The notes below the pieces were generated by a model that was given only the letters and a program-made list of their open reading frames with translations, was not told the origin of the DNA and did no database searches. The position numbers were made by a program, and so were the translations under genes. Below, in pieces: positions 51,920 through 60,134 of a stretch of DNA of 64,000 nucleotides (its first letter is position 1; every line of letters starts with the position of its first letter). Source of the DNA: DAOSVX01 sp964447275 (GTDB lineage: Bacteria > Bacillota_I > Bacilli_A > RF39 > UBA660); the NCBI GenBank assembly GCA_964447275.1, contig CAYURI010000001.1:61323-125322 (forward strand). Reading direction: 5' to 3'.

Positions 51920-53164
51920 TTAATTATCAAAAAAATATCCGAATATTTTGCCAATAACACTATCATTATTAACATTTATTCTCTTACTTACGGTTCCTAA
52001 TTCATTTTCCTCATCTTTATTAAAGATGGAAAAATTCTTATCTCTTAGTTTTAATTTCTGATCAAAATACTTTATTAACCCAAAAGCACTAGAGTATTTA
52101 TTATCTCTTATCCCTAGTTCTTTTATTTCTCCTAAAGTATAATTTTTACCGAAGACTTCTTCTAAAATTAAATTAATATCTGTAAACTCCGTTAAGCCTC
52201 CTGTAATAATTATATAACTAATTTCTTTTTTTGTTAAGAGATTTATTTGTTTTTTCGCTAGATTAAGGATTTCTAGCAGTCTACTCATCACAATTTCAGT
52301 AATTTCATACTGATTTATTCTTAAGTTTTCCCCTAATTTAGTCTCAACTACTTCGGTTTCCCCAGGATCAGCATATCTTCGATGGGCTAAAGCTAGCTTT
52401 TCTTTTAAGAATTTAGCATCACTTTTAGTTACTTTATAAATAAAAGAAATATCATTATCAATATTAGCTCCACCAATTTCTAAGACTTCGGTATTAGTAA
52501 TTATTCCTTTATTAAAAATCGATATTGTGGTTGTATCTTCACCTAAGTTAATAATTGCCCCAATTTGTTCATCTAGACTAGGACTTTTAAAAGTATAGTA
52601 ATCCCCGATACTACCAAAAGTAATATCAACTATTTCAATATTTAATTTTTCAAAACATTTAATAATATTATGAACATTACTTTTAGGAGATGCCACAATA
52701 ACAGTTTTTACACCCAGTTTATTACCTTTAATGTTTTTGGGATCGGTTACTATTTCTTCTTCATTAATAGTAAACTCTAAAGGTAAGATACTAACTAGTT
52801 CTTTATTACTAGGAATACGATTATAGACTGAAGCCTGCAAAGCTCTAACAATATCTTTGCCATCAATAATTTTTTCTTCATTAGTAATGGTTGTTATGCC
52901 TTCCCCTAAACAAAAATCAGCTTCTAAAGAAGGAATACTAACTAACATTTTGGTGATTTTTAAACCAAGCATTTCTTCAACTTTTTTAATACCTTCACGA
53001 AGTGACTTTAAAGCTTCTTCTTCATTAATAATTAAACCTTTTTTAATACCTTTGGTATGAGTATCACTAGCTGCTAAAACATGAAGTTTATCTTTAATAA
53101 CTTCGGCAACAATAATTTTAATTGAATTACTACCTAAATCAGCGCCAGCAATTATTTTTCTCAT
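51920..53164 (-). CDS. ftsA: Cell division protein FtsA
   Basis: The 414-residue actin-like ATPase tethers FtsZ to the membrane. It has AGADLGSNSIKIIVAE (phosphate 1), NLGEDTTTISIF (phosphate 2), IITGGLTEFTD (adenosine) and the SHS2 domain between about 75 and 160. The C-terminal end KIFGYFFDN is a probable amphipathic membrane helix, with the linker before it. The ATG at 53164 has AAGGATGG upstream; the ORF extension to 53203 does not. It is transcribed with ftsZ from a TATAAT promoter after the DinD terminator. Confidence 0.93.
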   Translation of the reverse strand: MRKIIAGADLGSNSIKIIVAEVIKDKLHVLAASDTHTKGIKKGLIINEEEALKSLREGIKKVEEMLGLKITKMLVSIPSLEADFCLGEGITTITNEEKIIDGKDIVRALQASVYNRIPSNKELVSILPLEFTINEEEIVTDPKNIKGNKLGVKTVIVASPKSNVHNIIKCFEKLNIEIVDITFGSIGDYYTFKSPSLDEQIGAIINLGEDTTTISIFNKGIITNTEVLEIGGANIDNDISFIYKVTKSDAKFLKEKLALAHRRYADPGETEVVETKLGENLRINQYEITEIVMSRLLEILNLAKKQINLLTKKEISYIIITGGLTEFTDINLILEEVFGKNYTLGEIKELGIRDNKYSSAFGLIKYFDQKLKLRDKNFSIFNKDEENELGTVSKRINVNNDSVIGKIFGYFFDN

Positions 53165-53223
53165 CTTAAAACCATCCTTATTTTTCGTATCTTTATTATA
53201 CAATAAAGGCTTTTAAAAGAAAA

Positions 53224-53247
53224 GAAAAAAACAAAGCTATGCTTTGT
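53224..53247 (-). terminator. Terminator of the DinD-like gene
   Basis: ACAAAGC and GCTTTGT around a 3-nt loop, then a T-run on the minus strand. Confidence 0.85.
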
Positions 53248-54098
53248 TATTTAGTCTTTTTATTTACTTGTAATTTAGTTTTATTAATTAGTTTTGGTAA
53301 ATTATTTTTTGCTTTTCTTAATTCTTTTAGCGACTTTTTTGGTGTAGGAAGCTCCTCTGGCATTTTACCTCCAGCAAGCCTTATTGCATCTCTTACTATT
53401 TTGCCAATTTTATAATGCGTTTTATTTGCTTCGCTTTCGGTTTTTATATTATCATTTGCTAATGCTTGTTTGGTTTGGGATATTCTAAACATATTAGCAA
53501 TTAATTCATCTTCTCCCATATTATCTAAAATATCTTCTCTATATCTTAATTTTTTTCTTTTAAATATGGCATTAGCAGTTTCCCCATTATACAATCCTTT
53601 ATAGCCCCAATTATGAAACTTATCCATATTTTTAACGCCAGATGATTTAGCTAACTTCTGAAGCTCATAATTTCCCTTTTTTGTTAAACTCCTTTGATAA
53701 AACCTTTTATCATCATCGGTAAGTTGATCATATTCAAAAGCATTTAGTTCTTGCTTTCTTGTCTGTATAGCAAAGTATTTTTGGCCTAAAGCAACCACTT
53801 TTTTACTTGGATCTGCATTTTGAACAATTAAATAGCATATATATCTTGATAGTTTATAATCTTTAATGGTTTCTTTTTTGCCTTTTCCAGTAATTATTGG
53901 CTTCTCCACTTGGAGAAGCCAATCTTCAATATTACTTCCTTCTGTTTTTATTGAGAGTATGGCCTTATTTATTACATTTATAAATTTGTCCCATTTTACA
54001 TACTCTAGTACAATTTGTAATTCTCGTGCTTCCCAATATTCATTACCAGATTCATCAATATGCTTTATACTATCAAAAATATTTTTAGTGTCTTTCAT
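53247..54098 (-). CDS. DinD-like protein (BRO-type N-terminus)
   Basis: The 283-residue protein matches DNA-damage-inducible protein D. It has YWEARELQIVLEYVKWDKFINVI, DYKLSRYICYLIVQNADPSKKVVALGQKYFAIQTRKQEL, NWGYKGLYNGETANAIFKRK and GEDELIANMFRISQTKQAL. The N-terminus is related to phage antirepressors. In E. coli dinD is LexA-controlled and counteracts RecA assembly. Here no LexA box is seen. The start at 54098 has GGGGGAG upstream. The usual segment between the N-terminal domain and DYKLSRY is replaced by DWLLQVEKPI, whose codons form a 28-bp hairpin. Its place between rplT and ftsA suggests insertion. Confidence 0.85.
   Translation of the reverse strand: MKDTKNIFDSIKHIDESGNEYWEARELQIVLEYVKWDKFINVINKAILSIKTEGSNIEDWLLQVEKPIITGKGKKETIKDYKLSRYICYLIVQNADPSKKVVALGQKYFAIQTRKQELNAFEYDQLTDDDKRFYQRSLTKKGNYELQKLAKSSGVKNMDKFHNWGYKGLYNGETANAIFKRKKLRYREDILDNMGEDELIANMFRISQTKQALANDNIKTESEANKTHYKIGKIVRDAIRLAGGKMPEELPTPKKSLKELRKAKNNLPKLINKTKLQVNKKTK
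53896..53923. repeat. 28-bp hairpin inside the DinD-like gene
   Basis: Perfect 12-base arms (ATTGGCTTCTCC) around a 4-nt loop, within codons for DWLLQVEKPI. It is comparable in length to the palindromes in and near the ORF6N gene. Confidence 0.9.
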
Positions 54099-54120
54099 TT
54101 TAACTCCCCCTATAGTTGTA

Positions 54121-54149
54121 ATTATACAAAAAAAATTGCCATTTACCAA
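54121..54149 (-). promoter_or_regulatory. Promoter of the DinD-like gene
   Basis: Minus-strand TTGGTA (54144-54149), a 17-bp spacer and TATAAT (54121-54126). No CGAAC-N4-GTTCG-like box overlaps it. Confidence 0.65.
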
Positions 54150-54159
54150 CTAAATATTC

Positions 54160-54192
54160 AAAAAAATAAATGGTTTTTTATAACCATCTATT
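54160..54192 (-). terminator. Terminator of infC-rpmI-rplT
   Basis: AATAAATGGTT pairs with AACCATCTATT (one mismatch) around a 6-nt loop; a T-run follows on the minus strand. Confidence 0.8.
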
Positions 54193-54195
54193 ATT

Positions 54196-54738
54196 TTATT
54201 TTTTTTTAACTTTTTTGGCTGCTCTTTTGGTTTCTTTATTTTTCATTTTTTTGGTGCCTTTAATAACTGGAGTCTTTTTTACCATTATTTTCTTTTTAGC
54301 ATTTTTCTTTGGTTTAATAACCTTTACTGGCGTTTCTTTAATTTCTTCTTTTACTTCTACAGATGTAACTTCCTTTACTGGTTTTTCTAAACCTTTTTTA
54401 GCTATTTCAACTAATTTAGTAAATTCAGCCATATCAGCAATAGCTATTTCGGAAATCATTTTTCTATTTACTGTTACACCAGATTTTAATAAACCATTAA
54501 TAAATTTAGAATAACTAATATCATTAGCTCTACAAGCTGCATTAATTCTTGTTATCCATAATTTTCTAAAGTTTCTTTTAGTTTGTTTACGATCTCTAAA
54601 AGCATATGCTCCACTATGGAAAGTTTGCTCTTGAGCTGTTTTATATAAACGATGTTTACTACCAAAGTATCCTTTAGCAGCTTTTAAAACTTTTCTTCTT
54701 CTGGTTTTTGAAACTGTTCCGCCTTTAACTCTTGTCAT
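54196..54738 (-). CDS. rplT: Ribosomal protein L20 with long basic tail
   Basis: Residues 1-118 are a normal L20 (KTRRRKVLKAAKGYFGSKHRLYKTAQE, RDRKQTKRNFRKLWITRINAA, NDISYSKFINGLLKSG), which binds 23S rRNA early in 50S assembly and represses its own operon. Here about 60 residues are added: an acidic and valine-rich stretch (VKEVTSVEVKEEIKETP) and then a lysine-rich end (KKNAKKKIMVKK, AAKKVKKK). The usual family length is 115-120. The added part is probably disordered. It is the third gene of infC-rpmI-rplT. Confidence 0.95.
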   Translation of the reverse strand: MTRVKGGTVSKTRRRKVLKAAKGYFGSKHRLYKTAQEQTFHSGAYAFRDRKQTKRNFRKLWITRINAACRANDISYSKFINGLLKSGVTVNRKMISEIAIADMAEFTKLVEIAKKGLEKPVKEVTSVEVKEEIKETPVKVIKPKKNAKKKIMVKKTPVIKGTKKMKNKETKRAAKKVKKK

Positions 54739-54749
54739 AATTAATCACC

Positions 54750-54938
54750 TTAAATAACAGATTTTAATCTGCTAAGATCTCCTTTACTAGCTATTTGTTT
54801 ATTTCTTCTTTGTCTTACTTGTTTAGCAGAATCTTTATTGGTTTTATGATTACCACCAGACTTTTTGTAAGTAATTGTTCCTCCGGGTCTTACATTTAAT
54901 ACTTTTTTACTTGCTTTATGGGTTTTTTGTTTTGGCAT
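54750..54938 (-). CDS. rpmI: Ribosomal protein L35
   Basis: The 62-residue basic protein of the large subunit has the typical PKQKTHKASKK start and the GNHKTNKDSAKQVRQRR middle. It lies 12 bp before rplT and 19 bp after infC, the conserved order of this operon. GAAGGAG precedes the ATG. Confidence 0.95.
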   Translation of the reverse strand: MPKQKTHKASKKVLNVRPGGTITYKKSGGNHKTNKDSAKQVRQRRNKQIASKGDLSRLKSVI

Positions 54939-54956
54939 AATTTTATTCTCCTTCTT

Positions 54957-55481
54957 CTATTTTTTTGGTGCCAAGAGCATATGCATGATACGCCCTTCTT
55001 GACGAGGTGCTGACTCAATTATTGAAACTTCACTTAATTCATTTGCAAAACGATTTAAAACTTCTCTACCTAGTTCTGTGTGAGCCATTTGGCGTCCTTT
55101 AAACATAATTGAAGCTCTGATTTTATGACCCTTAAGAAGATACTCTAGAGCATTGTTCTTACGAGTATTAAAATCATGAATATCAATCGTCACTGACAAT
55201 TTATATTCCTTAATATCTTTATTAGTTTCTCTTTGTTTCTTTTGTTGTTCCTTAATCTTTTTTTGCTTTTCATAACGATAACGATTATAATCCATTATCT
55301 TACCAACAGCGGGAACTGCATCTCCACTCATTAAAACTAAATCAAGTCCTGCATAATTAGCCATTATTAGAGCATCATTAATATTCTTCATCCCAATTTG
55401 TTCACCATTTGGGCCAATAACCATTAATTCTCTTACTCTAATTTGTTCATTAATTGGCATTTCACCATTTTTATTTGCTAT
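54957..55481 (-). CDS. infC: Translation initiation factor IF-3, probable AUA start
   Basis: IF-3 checks the start codon and keeps ribosomal subunits apart. The protein shows PINEQIRVRELMVIGPNGEQIG, the linker KIMDYNRYRYEKQKK and the C-terminal domain HDFNTRKNNALEYLLKGHKIRASIMFKGRQM. No ATG or GTG suits the GGAGG site: the ATG at 55496 lies upstream of it and the GTG at 55490 overlaps it. The codon at proper spacing (8 nt) is ATA at 55481. Many infC genes use AUU or similar codons that IF-3 rejects, giving autoregulation. The mature protein would be 174 residues. Confidence 0.92.
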   Translation of the reverse strand: MANKNGEMPINEQIRVRELMVIGPNGEQIGMKNINDALIMANYAGLDLVLMSGDAVPAVGKIMDYNRYRYEKQKKIKEQQKKQRETNKDIKEYKLSVTIDIHDFNTRKNNALEYLLKGHKIRASIMFKGRQMAHTELGREVLNRFANELSEVSIIESAPRQEGRIMHMLLAPKK

Positions 55482-55498
55482 AACTAGCACCTCCATAC

Positions 55499-55609
55499 AA
55501 TTAAAAAGTGAATACACTTGTATCCACTTAAAAACCATTTATTTTGGCATTTACCCATCGCTTTACGCAATCAGGTGGATGTGGATACATCGCTTTCCTT
55601 TTTAACAAT
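55499..55609 (-). ncRNA. L20-type leader of infC-rpmI-rplT
   Basis: The leader between the promoter and infC contains CACCTGATTGCG, AAGCGATGGGTAAATGCC and similar blocks of the Firmicutes L20 leader. At its end comes an attenuator hairpin (AAGTGGATAC with GTATTCACTT, 55506-55529) followed by a T-run. In B. subtilis, L20 binding to such a leader favours termination. Assignment is by recognition of the blocks and by position. Confidence 0.75.
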
Positions 55610-55615
55610 AAACTG

Positions 55616-55644
55616 ATTATATATGATTAGTAATTATTTGTCAA
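55616..55644 (-). promoter_or_regulatory. Promoter of infC-rpmI-rplT
   Basis: Minus-strand perfect TTGACA (55639-55644), a 17-bp spacer and perfect TATAAT (55616-55621). The -35 lies inside the 3' end of thrS. Confidence 0.85.
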
Positions 55645-57403
55645 TATTTATCTTTTTGTTCTTAATTTCTTCTTTTAATTTATTAACAAATTCAGTTACA
55701 TTTAACTCAATTGAATCATTACTATTATAAGTACGATAATTTACAGAATTATTATCTTTTTCTTTATCACCAAGAACTAAAGTATAAGGAATCTTTTGCA
55801 TTTGACTTTCACGGATTTTATAACCCATCTTATCTTCCTTAGTATTAATTTCCACTCTGATATTTTCTTCTTCTAATAATTCTTTAATCTTATTAGCATA
55901 TTCCATATGATGCTCCATACTAACCGGAATAATGCTTACTTGAACTGGAGCAAGCCATAAAGGAAAAGCACCAGCATATTGTTCTAATAATATGGAAATT
56001 AATCTCTCGTAAGTGCTAATTAAGCCTCGATGAATCATTACTGGTCTAACTTTTTCACCATTTTCATTTATATAAGTTAAATCAAATCTTTCGGGTAATA
56101 AAAAGTCTAATTGAATGGTCGCAAAAGTAATTACTTTACCAGATAATGTTTTAACTTGAATATCTATTTTAGGTCCGTAGAAAGCCGCTTCACCAATTGC
56201 TTCTTTGTAAACTATCCCTAGTTCATCTAAAGTTTTGCGAACAGCATCCTCAGCTTTTTGCCATAATACTTCATCATCATGATATTTTTCTTTATTATTT
56301 GAATCATGTAGGGCAAGCTCGATATAATCGATCTTGATACCAATATCATTAATTGCTTTATTAATTAAATTATAAGCTTTGGCTACTTCACCTTTTATTT
56401 GATCTGGTCTAACAAATAAATGGGCATCAGTAAGATTCATTCCTCTTACTCTCTCTAAGCCTGTTAATCCACCAGTAGCTTCCCATCTATGCATAATAAC
56501 ATTTTCCGAATATCTAATTGGTAAATCTTTATAACTTCTTAAATCTGATTTATATATTAAACAGTGATGAGGACAGCTCATTGGTCTTAATACTAATTCT
56601 TCATTATCATCGGTTTTCATAACAGGAAACATATTGTCCCTATAATGGTCCCAATGCCCGCTTGTCTCATATAACCATCTAGTTCCTAATATTGGTGTTG
56701 AAACAAATTCATACCCATCTTTTTTTTGAATTTCATAAGAATAGTCTTCTAAGACTTTCTTCAAAGCAACACCTTTAGGTAACCAAAAAACCAATCCTTG
56801 ACCAGCATCGGGAATAATAGTAAATATTTTTAAATCTTTACCAAGTTTTCTATGATCTCTTAATTTAAGTTCTTCTAGCCAATTTAAATGTGCTAATAAT
56901 TCTTCTTCGTTATTAAAACATATGCCATATATTCTTTGGAGCATTTTATTGTTAGCATCAGCTTTCCAATAAGCACCACTAACTTTTAATAATTTAAAGT
57001 ATTTTAGCTCTTTAACAGTTTCAACATGAGGTCCACGACATAAATCTGTAAAATCTCCTTGAGTATAGCAAGATATTACCTCTTTCTCATCCATATTATT
57101 AATTAAATCTAATTTATATGGATCATCTTTAAATCTTTCTAAAGCTTCTTCTTTAGTTAGTTCTTCACGAAAGATTCTTTTGCCATCTTTACTAATTTTT
57201 TTCATTTCTTGTTCTAATTTAGGTAAATCTTCTTCTTTAATTACTTCTTCACCCAAATCAATATCATAATAGAAGCCTTCTTCTATTACTGGCCCAACCC
57301 AAAATTTAGCTTTTGGATATAAATGTTTTACTGCTTGAGCAAGTAAATGAGCACAAGAATGATTTAAAACATTTAATTTCTCGTCTTCTTTAATATTTTT
57401 CAT
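55634..57403 (-). CDS. thrS: Threonyl-tRNA synthetase lacking the TGS domain
   Basis: The 589-residue class II synthetase charges tRNA-Thr. The N2 editing domain begins almost at once (LNHSCAHLLAQAV, YTQGDFTDLCRGPHV). The catalytic core has TSGHWDHYRDNMF, LRPMSCPHHCLIYK (zinc cysteine), HRWEATGGLTGLERVRGM and motif 3 IHRGLISTYERLISILLEQYAG. The anticodon-binding domain is C-terminal. The ubiquitin-like TGS domain of about 60 residues that usually precedes N2 is missing; the family is usually about 640 long. It overlaps the small ORF upstream by 4 bp and is under T-box control. Confidence 0.95.
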   Translation of the reverse strand: MKNIKEDEKLNVLNHSCAHLLAQAVKHLYPKAKFWVGPVIEEGFYYDIDLGEEVIKEEDLPKLEQEMKKISKDGKRIFREELTKEEALERFKDDPYKLDLINNMDEKEVISCYTQGDFTDLCRGPHVETVKELKYFKLLKVSGAYWKADANNKMLQRIYGICFNNEEELLAHLNWLEELKLRDHRKLGKDLKIFTIIPDAGQGLVFWLPKGVALKKVLEDYSYEIQKKDGYEFVSTPILGTRWLYETSGHWDHYRDNMFPVMKTDDNEELVLRPMSCPHHCLIYKSDLRSYKDLPIRYSENVIMHRWEATGGLTGLERVRGMNLTDAHLFVRPDQIKGEVAKAYNLINKAINDIGIKIDYIELALHDSNNKEKYHDDEVLWQKAEDAVRKTLDELGIVYKEAIGEAAFYGPKIDIQVKTLSGKVITFATIQLDFLLPERFDLTYINENGEKVRPVMIHRGLISTYERLISILLEQYAGAFPLWLAPVQVSIIPVSMEHHMEYANKIKELLEEENIRVEINTKEDKMGYKIRESQMQKIPYTLVLGDKEKDNNSVNYRTYNSNDSIELNVTEFVNKLKEEIKNKKINIDK

Positions 57404-57615
57404 AATTTCACTCCTCTATTTCTAACTTCCAATTCTTCAACATATTCTACTTTTCTAATTAGCCTGCCTAGTTTTTTAACTAATTCTAATCTTTTAGTCC
57501 GTAATTCTTTGTATTCTTCACTAGTTTTATAATGGGTATTCTTAGCCATCATTTCTACTAGTTTTATATTTACTTTTTCAATTTCTTTTTTTATACTTTC
57601 TGCTGTCTCTTTCAA
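57400..57615 (-). CDS. Small coiled-coil protein between T-box and thrS
   Basis: I do not recognise this 71-residue protein. It is highly charged and heptad-like throughout (ESIKKEIEKVNIKLVEMM, ELRTKRLELVKKLGRLIRKVEYVEEL), so it is probably an alpha-helical hairpin. It starts with TTG, with GGAGG 8 nt upstream, and its stop overlaps the thrS ATG (ATGA). It is therefore the first product of the T-box transcript, and its translation is coupled to ThrRS. It has no similarity to a TGS domain that I can see. Confidence 0.65.
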   Translation of the reverse strand: MKETAESIKKEIEKVNIKLVEMMAKNTHYKTSEEYKELRTKRLELVKKLGRLIRKVEYVEELEVRNRGVKL

Positions 57616-57633
57616 AATGCTTTCCTCCTAAAT

Positions 57634-57830
57634 AAAAAACCACATACTTTGCTTAGGAGCAAAGTATGCGGTACCATCCTATTTTTTACTTAATTACTGA
57701 TAACGGTAGCCACCCGGAATGTTTTCATTCTCTAAAAGATAGTAATTTATTAACTAATTCTTAGTTTTCACCAACCACTAAGTCTCTATGAAATATCATT
57801 AATAAATCTTGTTCTTTATCACTGATTTAT
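57634..57830 (-). ncRNA. T-box leader, threonine specifier
   Basis: The minus-strand leader has a Stem I base GATAA/TTATC and AGAGA near the AG bulge. The specifier loop gives ACC (57705-57707, in GGCTACCGTTATC), which is Thr. The T-box AGGATGGTACCGC lies at 57668-57680. An 11-bp terminator stem (CATACTTTGCT and its complement, 57642-57669) and a T-run end it. Uncharged tRNA-Thr would stabilise the antiterminator and raise thrS expression. Confidence 0.93.
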
Positions 57831-57836
57831 GTATAA

Positions 57837-57865
57837 ATAATAACACTGTTTTGATATTTTGTAAA
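57837..57865 (-). promoter_or_regulatory. Promoter of the T-box-thrS transcript
   Basis: Minus-strand TTTACA (57860-57865), a 17-bp spacer and an extended -10 TGTTATTAT (hexamer 57837-57842). The -35 lies in a small hairpin (TTGATATTT/AAATATCAA) after dnaI. Confidence 0.65.
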
Positions 57866-57871
57866 TATCAA

Positions 57872-58780
57872 CTATTTTCTTCTATTAATACTAACTAGTT
57901 CTAAGTCATTAGTTAATTGTTTTATTCTTTCAATTATTCTTCGCGCTTTTACTTTATCTAGTTCACCTTTATTACTACTTAGATGTTCTTCTAATTCATT
58001 GATAGTTAAATTAGATGTAAAGAAAGTTGTTAAGTTGTTGTCCATACGATGTTGTAAAATTGTTCCAAGAATTTCATCTCTAGCCCAAGGGGTATTATTC
58101 TCAGCCCCAAGATCATCTAGTAATAAAACATCAATATTTAATAAATAATCAATTCTTTCTTTAAAATCATCACTAAATGATTCTTTTAGATTACGAAGTA
58201 GGAAAGGATAATAAACAGCTGCCACTTTAACATGTTTTTTAGCTAGTTCATTTAAAATAGCAATAATTAAATAAGTTTTACCGCTCCCAAATGAACCATG
58301 TAAATATAAACCTTTTTGATTTTTATCTAATAAATAATTATCATAAAACTCTTTTAACCATTTTATTACTTTTGCTCGTGCTTTATCAGTTATATCAATA
58401 TTTTTAATTGAAGCATTTTGTAAGTCAATTGGTAGTTCATAATAAATAGTATTATGTTCTTTTTTTAATATTTCTTTTTTATATTTACAAGGTGCGTATA
58501 AAAAAGTTAGCTTTTCTTCTTTAAATTCCGGATAGTAGATATATCCTGGTGTTGGGTTTTTACAAAAAGCAATTCCCTTACAACCTTCACAATTTGATAA
58601 CTCTTCTACAACTCTTTCTAATTTAGAAGTACTCTTATAAGCGATATCATCTTTGATTTTAAACTTATTAATTAAAGCTTTAAATTTTGGATCTTTTAAA
58701 GCGGTTGCATAAGCATACTTCAAAGACTTATCTAAGTCATTCTTATGATATTTATTTAATTTATTATTTAATTCTTCCAT
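57872..58780 (-). CDS. dnaI: Primosomal helicase loader DnaI
   Basis: The 302-residue AAA+ ATPase loads the replicative helicase. It has an N-terminal helicase-binding part with a cysteine cluster (CEGCKGIAFC, about 79-88). Walker A is LHGSFGSGKTYL, Walker B VLLLDDLGAE, and sensor 1 FFTSNLTINELEEHL. It starts 4 bp after dnaB with GGTGAT before the ATG, and the two form the dnaB-dnaI pair of Bacilli. A small hairpin follows the stop codon. Confidence 0.92.
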   Translation of the reverse strand: MEELNNKLNKYHKNDLDKSLKYAYATALKDPKFKALINKFKIKDDIAYKSTSKLERVVEELSNCEGCKGIAFCKNPTPGYIYYPEFKEEKLTFLYAPCKYKKEILKKEHNTIYYELPIDLQNASIKNIDITDKARAKVIKWLKEFYDNYLLDKNQKGLYLHGSFGSGKTYLIIAILNELAKKHVKVAAVYYPFLLRNLKESFSDDFKERIDYLLNIDVLLLDDLGAENNTPWARDEILGTILQHRMDNNLTTFFTSNLTINELEEHLSSNKGELDKVKARRIIERIKQLTNDLELVSINRRK

Positions 58781-58784
58781 ATTA

Positions 58785-60059
58785 TCACCTAAAATCTTTA
58801 AATAGATCTTCTAATTCCGCTAATTCTTCTTTACTAATTTCTTCTTTTTCAATTTTTTGATCAAACCATACTGGTGTTTTAGTCTCTTTTTTTGGTGTAC
58901 TTTGACGGTTATATTTTTTATGTTCTTTTTCGGCAAGCTCCATTGCTTCACCAGCCGTTTCGATTCCTAAACGTTTCCACTGACCAGCAATTGTTTCCAC
59001 AAAGCCTTGTGTTAATTTTTTATCATTAATTCTTAGAATGTAATCAATTAATACATTTGTAACAGCTGGTTTAAGACCCAAATCAACAATTAAATACTCT
59101 AATATTTTTAAATCTCTGGCTGAAGGTTTACCGCCTTTATATTTACTCTTTAAAAAGTCATAAGGGCTCGTGTTTTCAAAAACACAAATCATTTTGCCAC
59201 GATTAGATTCATCCCCTACAGGAGTTTTTAAATATTCTGGTTGAGAACGATATATTAAAGTAGGTAGTGCTCCACTATTATCATATTGATAATATTTTCT
59301 AATTGTTACTCTTAAATTTTCTTTATCAACTAAACCATTTTCATCAATAACAAGTCTTAATAGCTCACACATCTTTAACGTATCATAATTATATATAAAA
59401 GCGAGTTCATTAATTAAATCTTTAGTCTTTTTATTAAATGTTTTTTCATTAATAATTCCTTTTGGAAGTGAAGATATTAATAAATCAAAATCAATCACAT
59501 CGGAAACTAAGTTTTTATTTGCAGAAGCATCTTTTATATCATCATCTAAACTTAGGTTGCCATTAGTAGATTTAAAAGCTGTATCCATTGTTTCGGTTAT
59601 TTCTTCATAATCTTTTAAATCTTTACAAACATTTTGGTACTTACTTTTAATATGATCATATTCATTTTTACCAATATTATTATATAAAACTACATTAAAT
59701 ATTGGGTGCATAAAAAACTCTTTAGGAGAAAGGGGTGAATATAGTTCATAAACATAATTGTTGATATCACCAGTCTTTAAATAAGTTCTTAAAAGCCCTA
59801 CGCCTTCTAAAGCACTACGTGATAATTTAATTGTTTCTAAATTGCTTTTTAAAATAGTCATTAAATGATGATGCGTAAAATCCTTACTCATGATTTCTAA
59901 GGTATCTAAATCATTCCAAAGGGTTAAATAAAGACTTACTGCTAGAGGGCCAATAATTGGTTCATAAAGCGATATGATGTTCTTCTTATCTTGAGTTGTT
60001 AAAATAGTTTTGTTAACAACTGTATATGTATCAGCAGGTAATAAAGTAATAATTTTCAT
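58785..60059 (-). CDS. dnaB: Replication initiation/membrane attachment protein DnaB
   Basis: The 424-residue protein is the Bacilli-type DnaB (not the helicase), with DnaD-like domains. The N-terminal winged-helix region has SLYEPIIGPLAVSLYLTLW and the C-terminal DDBH2 domain has SARDLKILEYLIVDLGLKPAVTNVLIDYILRINDKKLTQGFVETIAGQWKRLGIETAGEAM. It works with DnaD and DnaI to load the helicase at oriC or restart sites. It has a TTGTAT/TAAAAT promoter after the terminator at 60111. Confidence 0.9.
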   Translation of the reverse strand: MKIITLLPADTYTVVNKTILTTQDKKNIISLYEPIIGPLAVSLYLTLWNDLDTLEIMSKDFTHHHLMTILKSNLETIKLSRSALEGVGLLRTYLKTGDINNYVYELYSPLSPKEFFMHPIFNVVLYNNIGKNEYDHIKSKYQNVCKDLKDYEEITETMDTAFKSTNGNLSLDDDIKDASANKNLVSDVIDFDLLISSLPKGIINEKTFNKKTKDLINELAFIYNYDTLKMCELLRLVIDENGLVDKENLRVTIRKYYQYDNSGALPTLIYRSQPEYLKTPVGDESNRGKMICVFENTSPYDFLKSKYKGGKPSARDLKILEYLIVDLGLKPAVTNVLIDYILRINDKKLTQGFVETIAGQWKRLGIETAGEAMELAEKEHKKYNRQSTPKKETKTPVWFDQKIEKEEISKEELAELEDLFKDFR

Positions 60060-60080
60060 AACATCACCATCCCTAAACTT

Positions 60081-60109
60081 ATTTTAAGTTATTTTACATT
60101 TTTATACAA
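60081..60109 (-). promoter_or_regulatory. Promoter of dnaB-dnaI
   Basis: Minus-strand TTGTAT (60104-60109), a 17-bp spacer and TAAAAT (60081-60086), directly after the terminator T-run. Confidence 0.6.
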
Positions 60110-60110
60110 G

Positions 60111-60134
60111 AAAAAAGAATAGTTAGACTATTCT
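60111..60134 (-). terminator. Terminator of the three-gene unknown family
   Basis: AGAATAG and CTATTCT pair around a 5-nt loop, then a T-run on the minus strand. It overlaps the stop codon at 60128. Confidence 0.85.

Noticed and set aside
54096..54165. LexA box upstream of the DinD-like gene
   Set aside because: The nearest match has GAAT and GTTG at the wrong spacing (five bases) and does not overlap the promoter hexamers.
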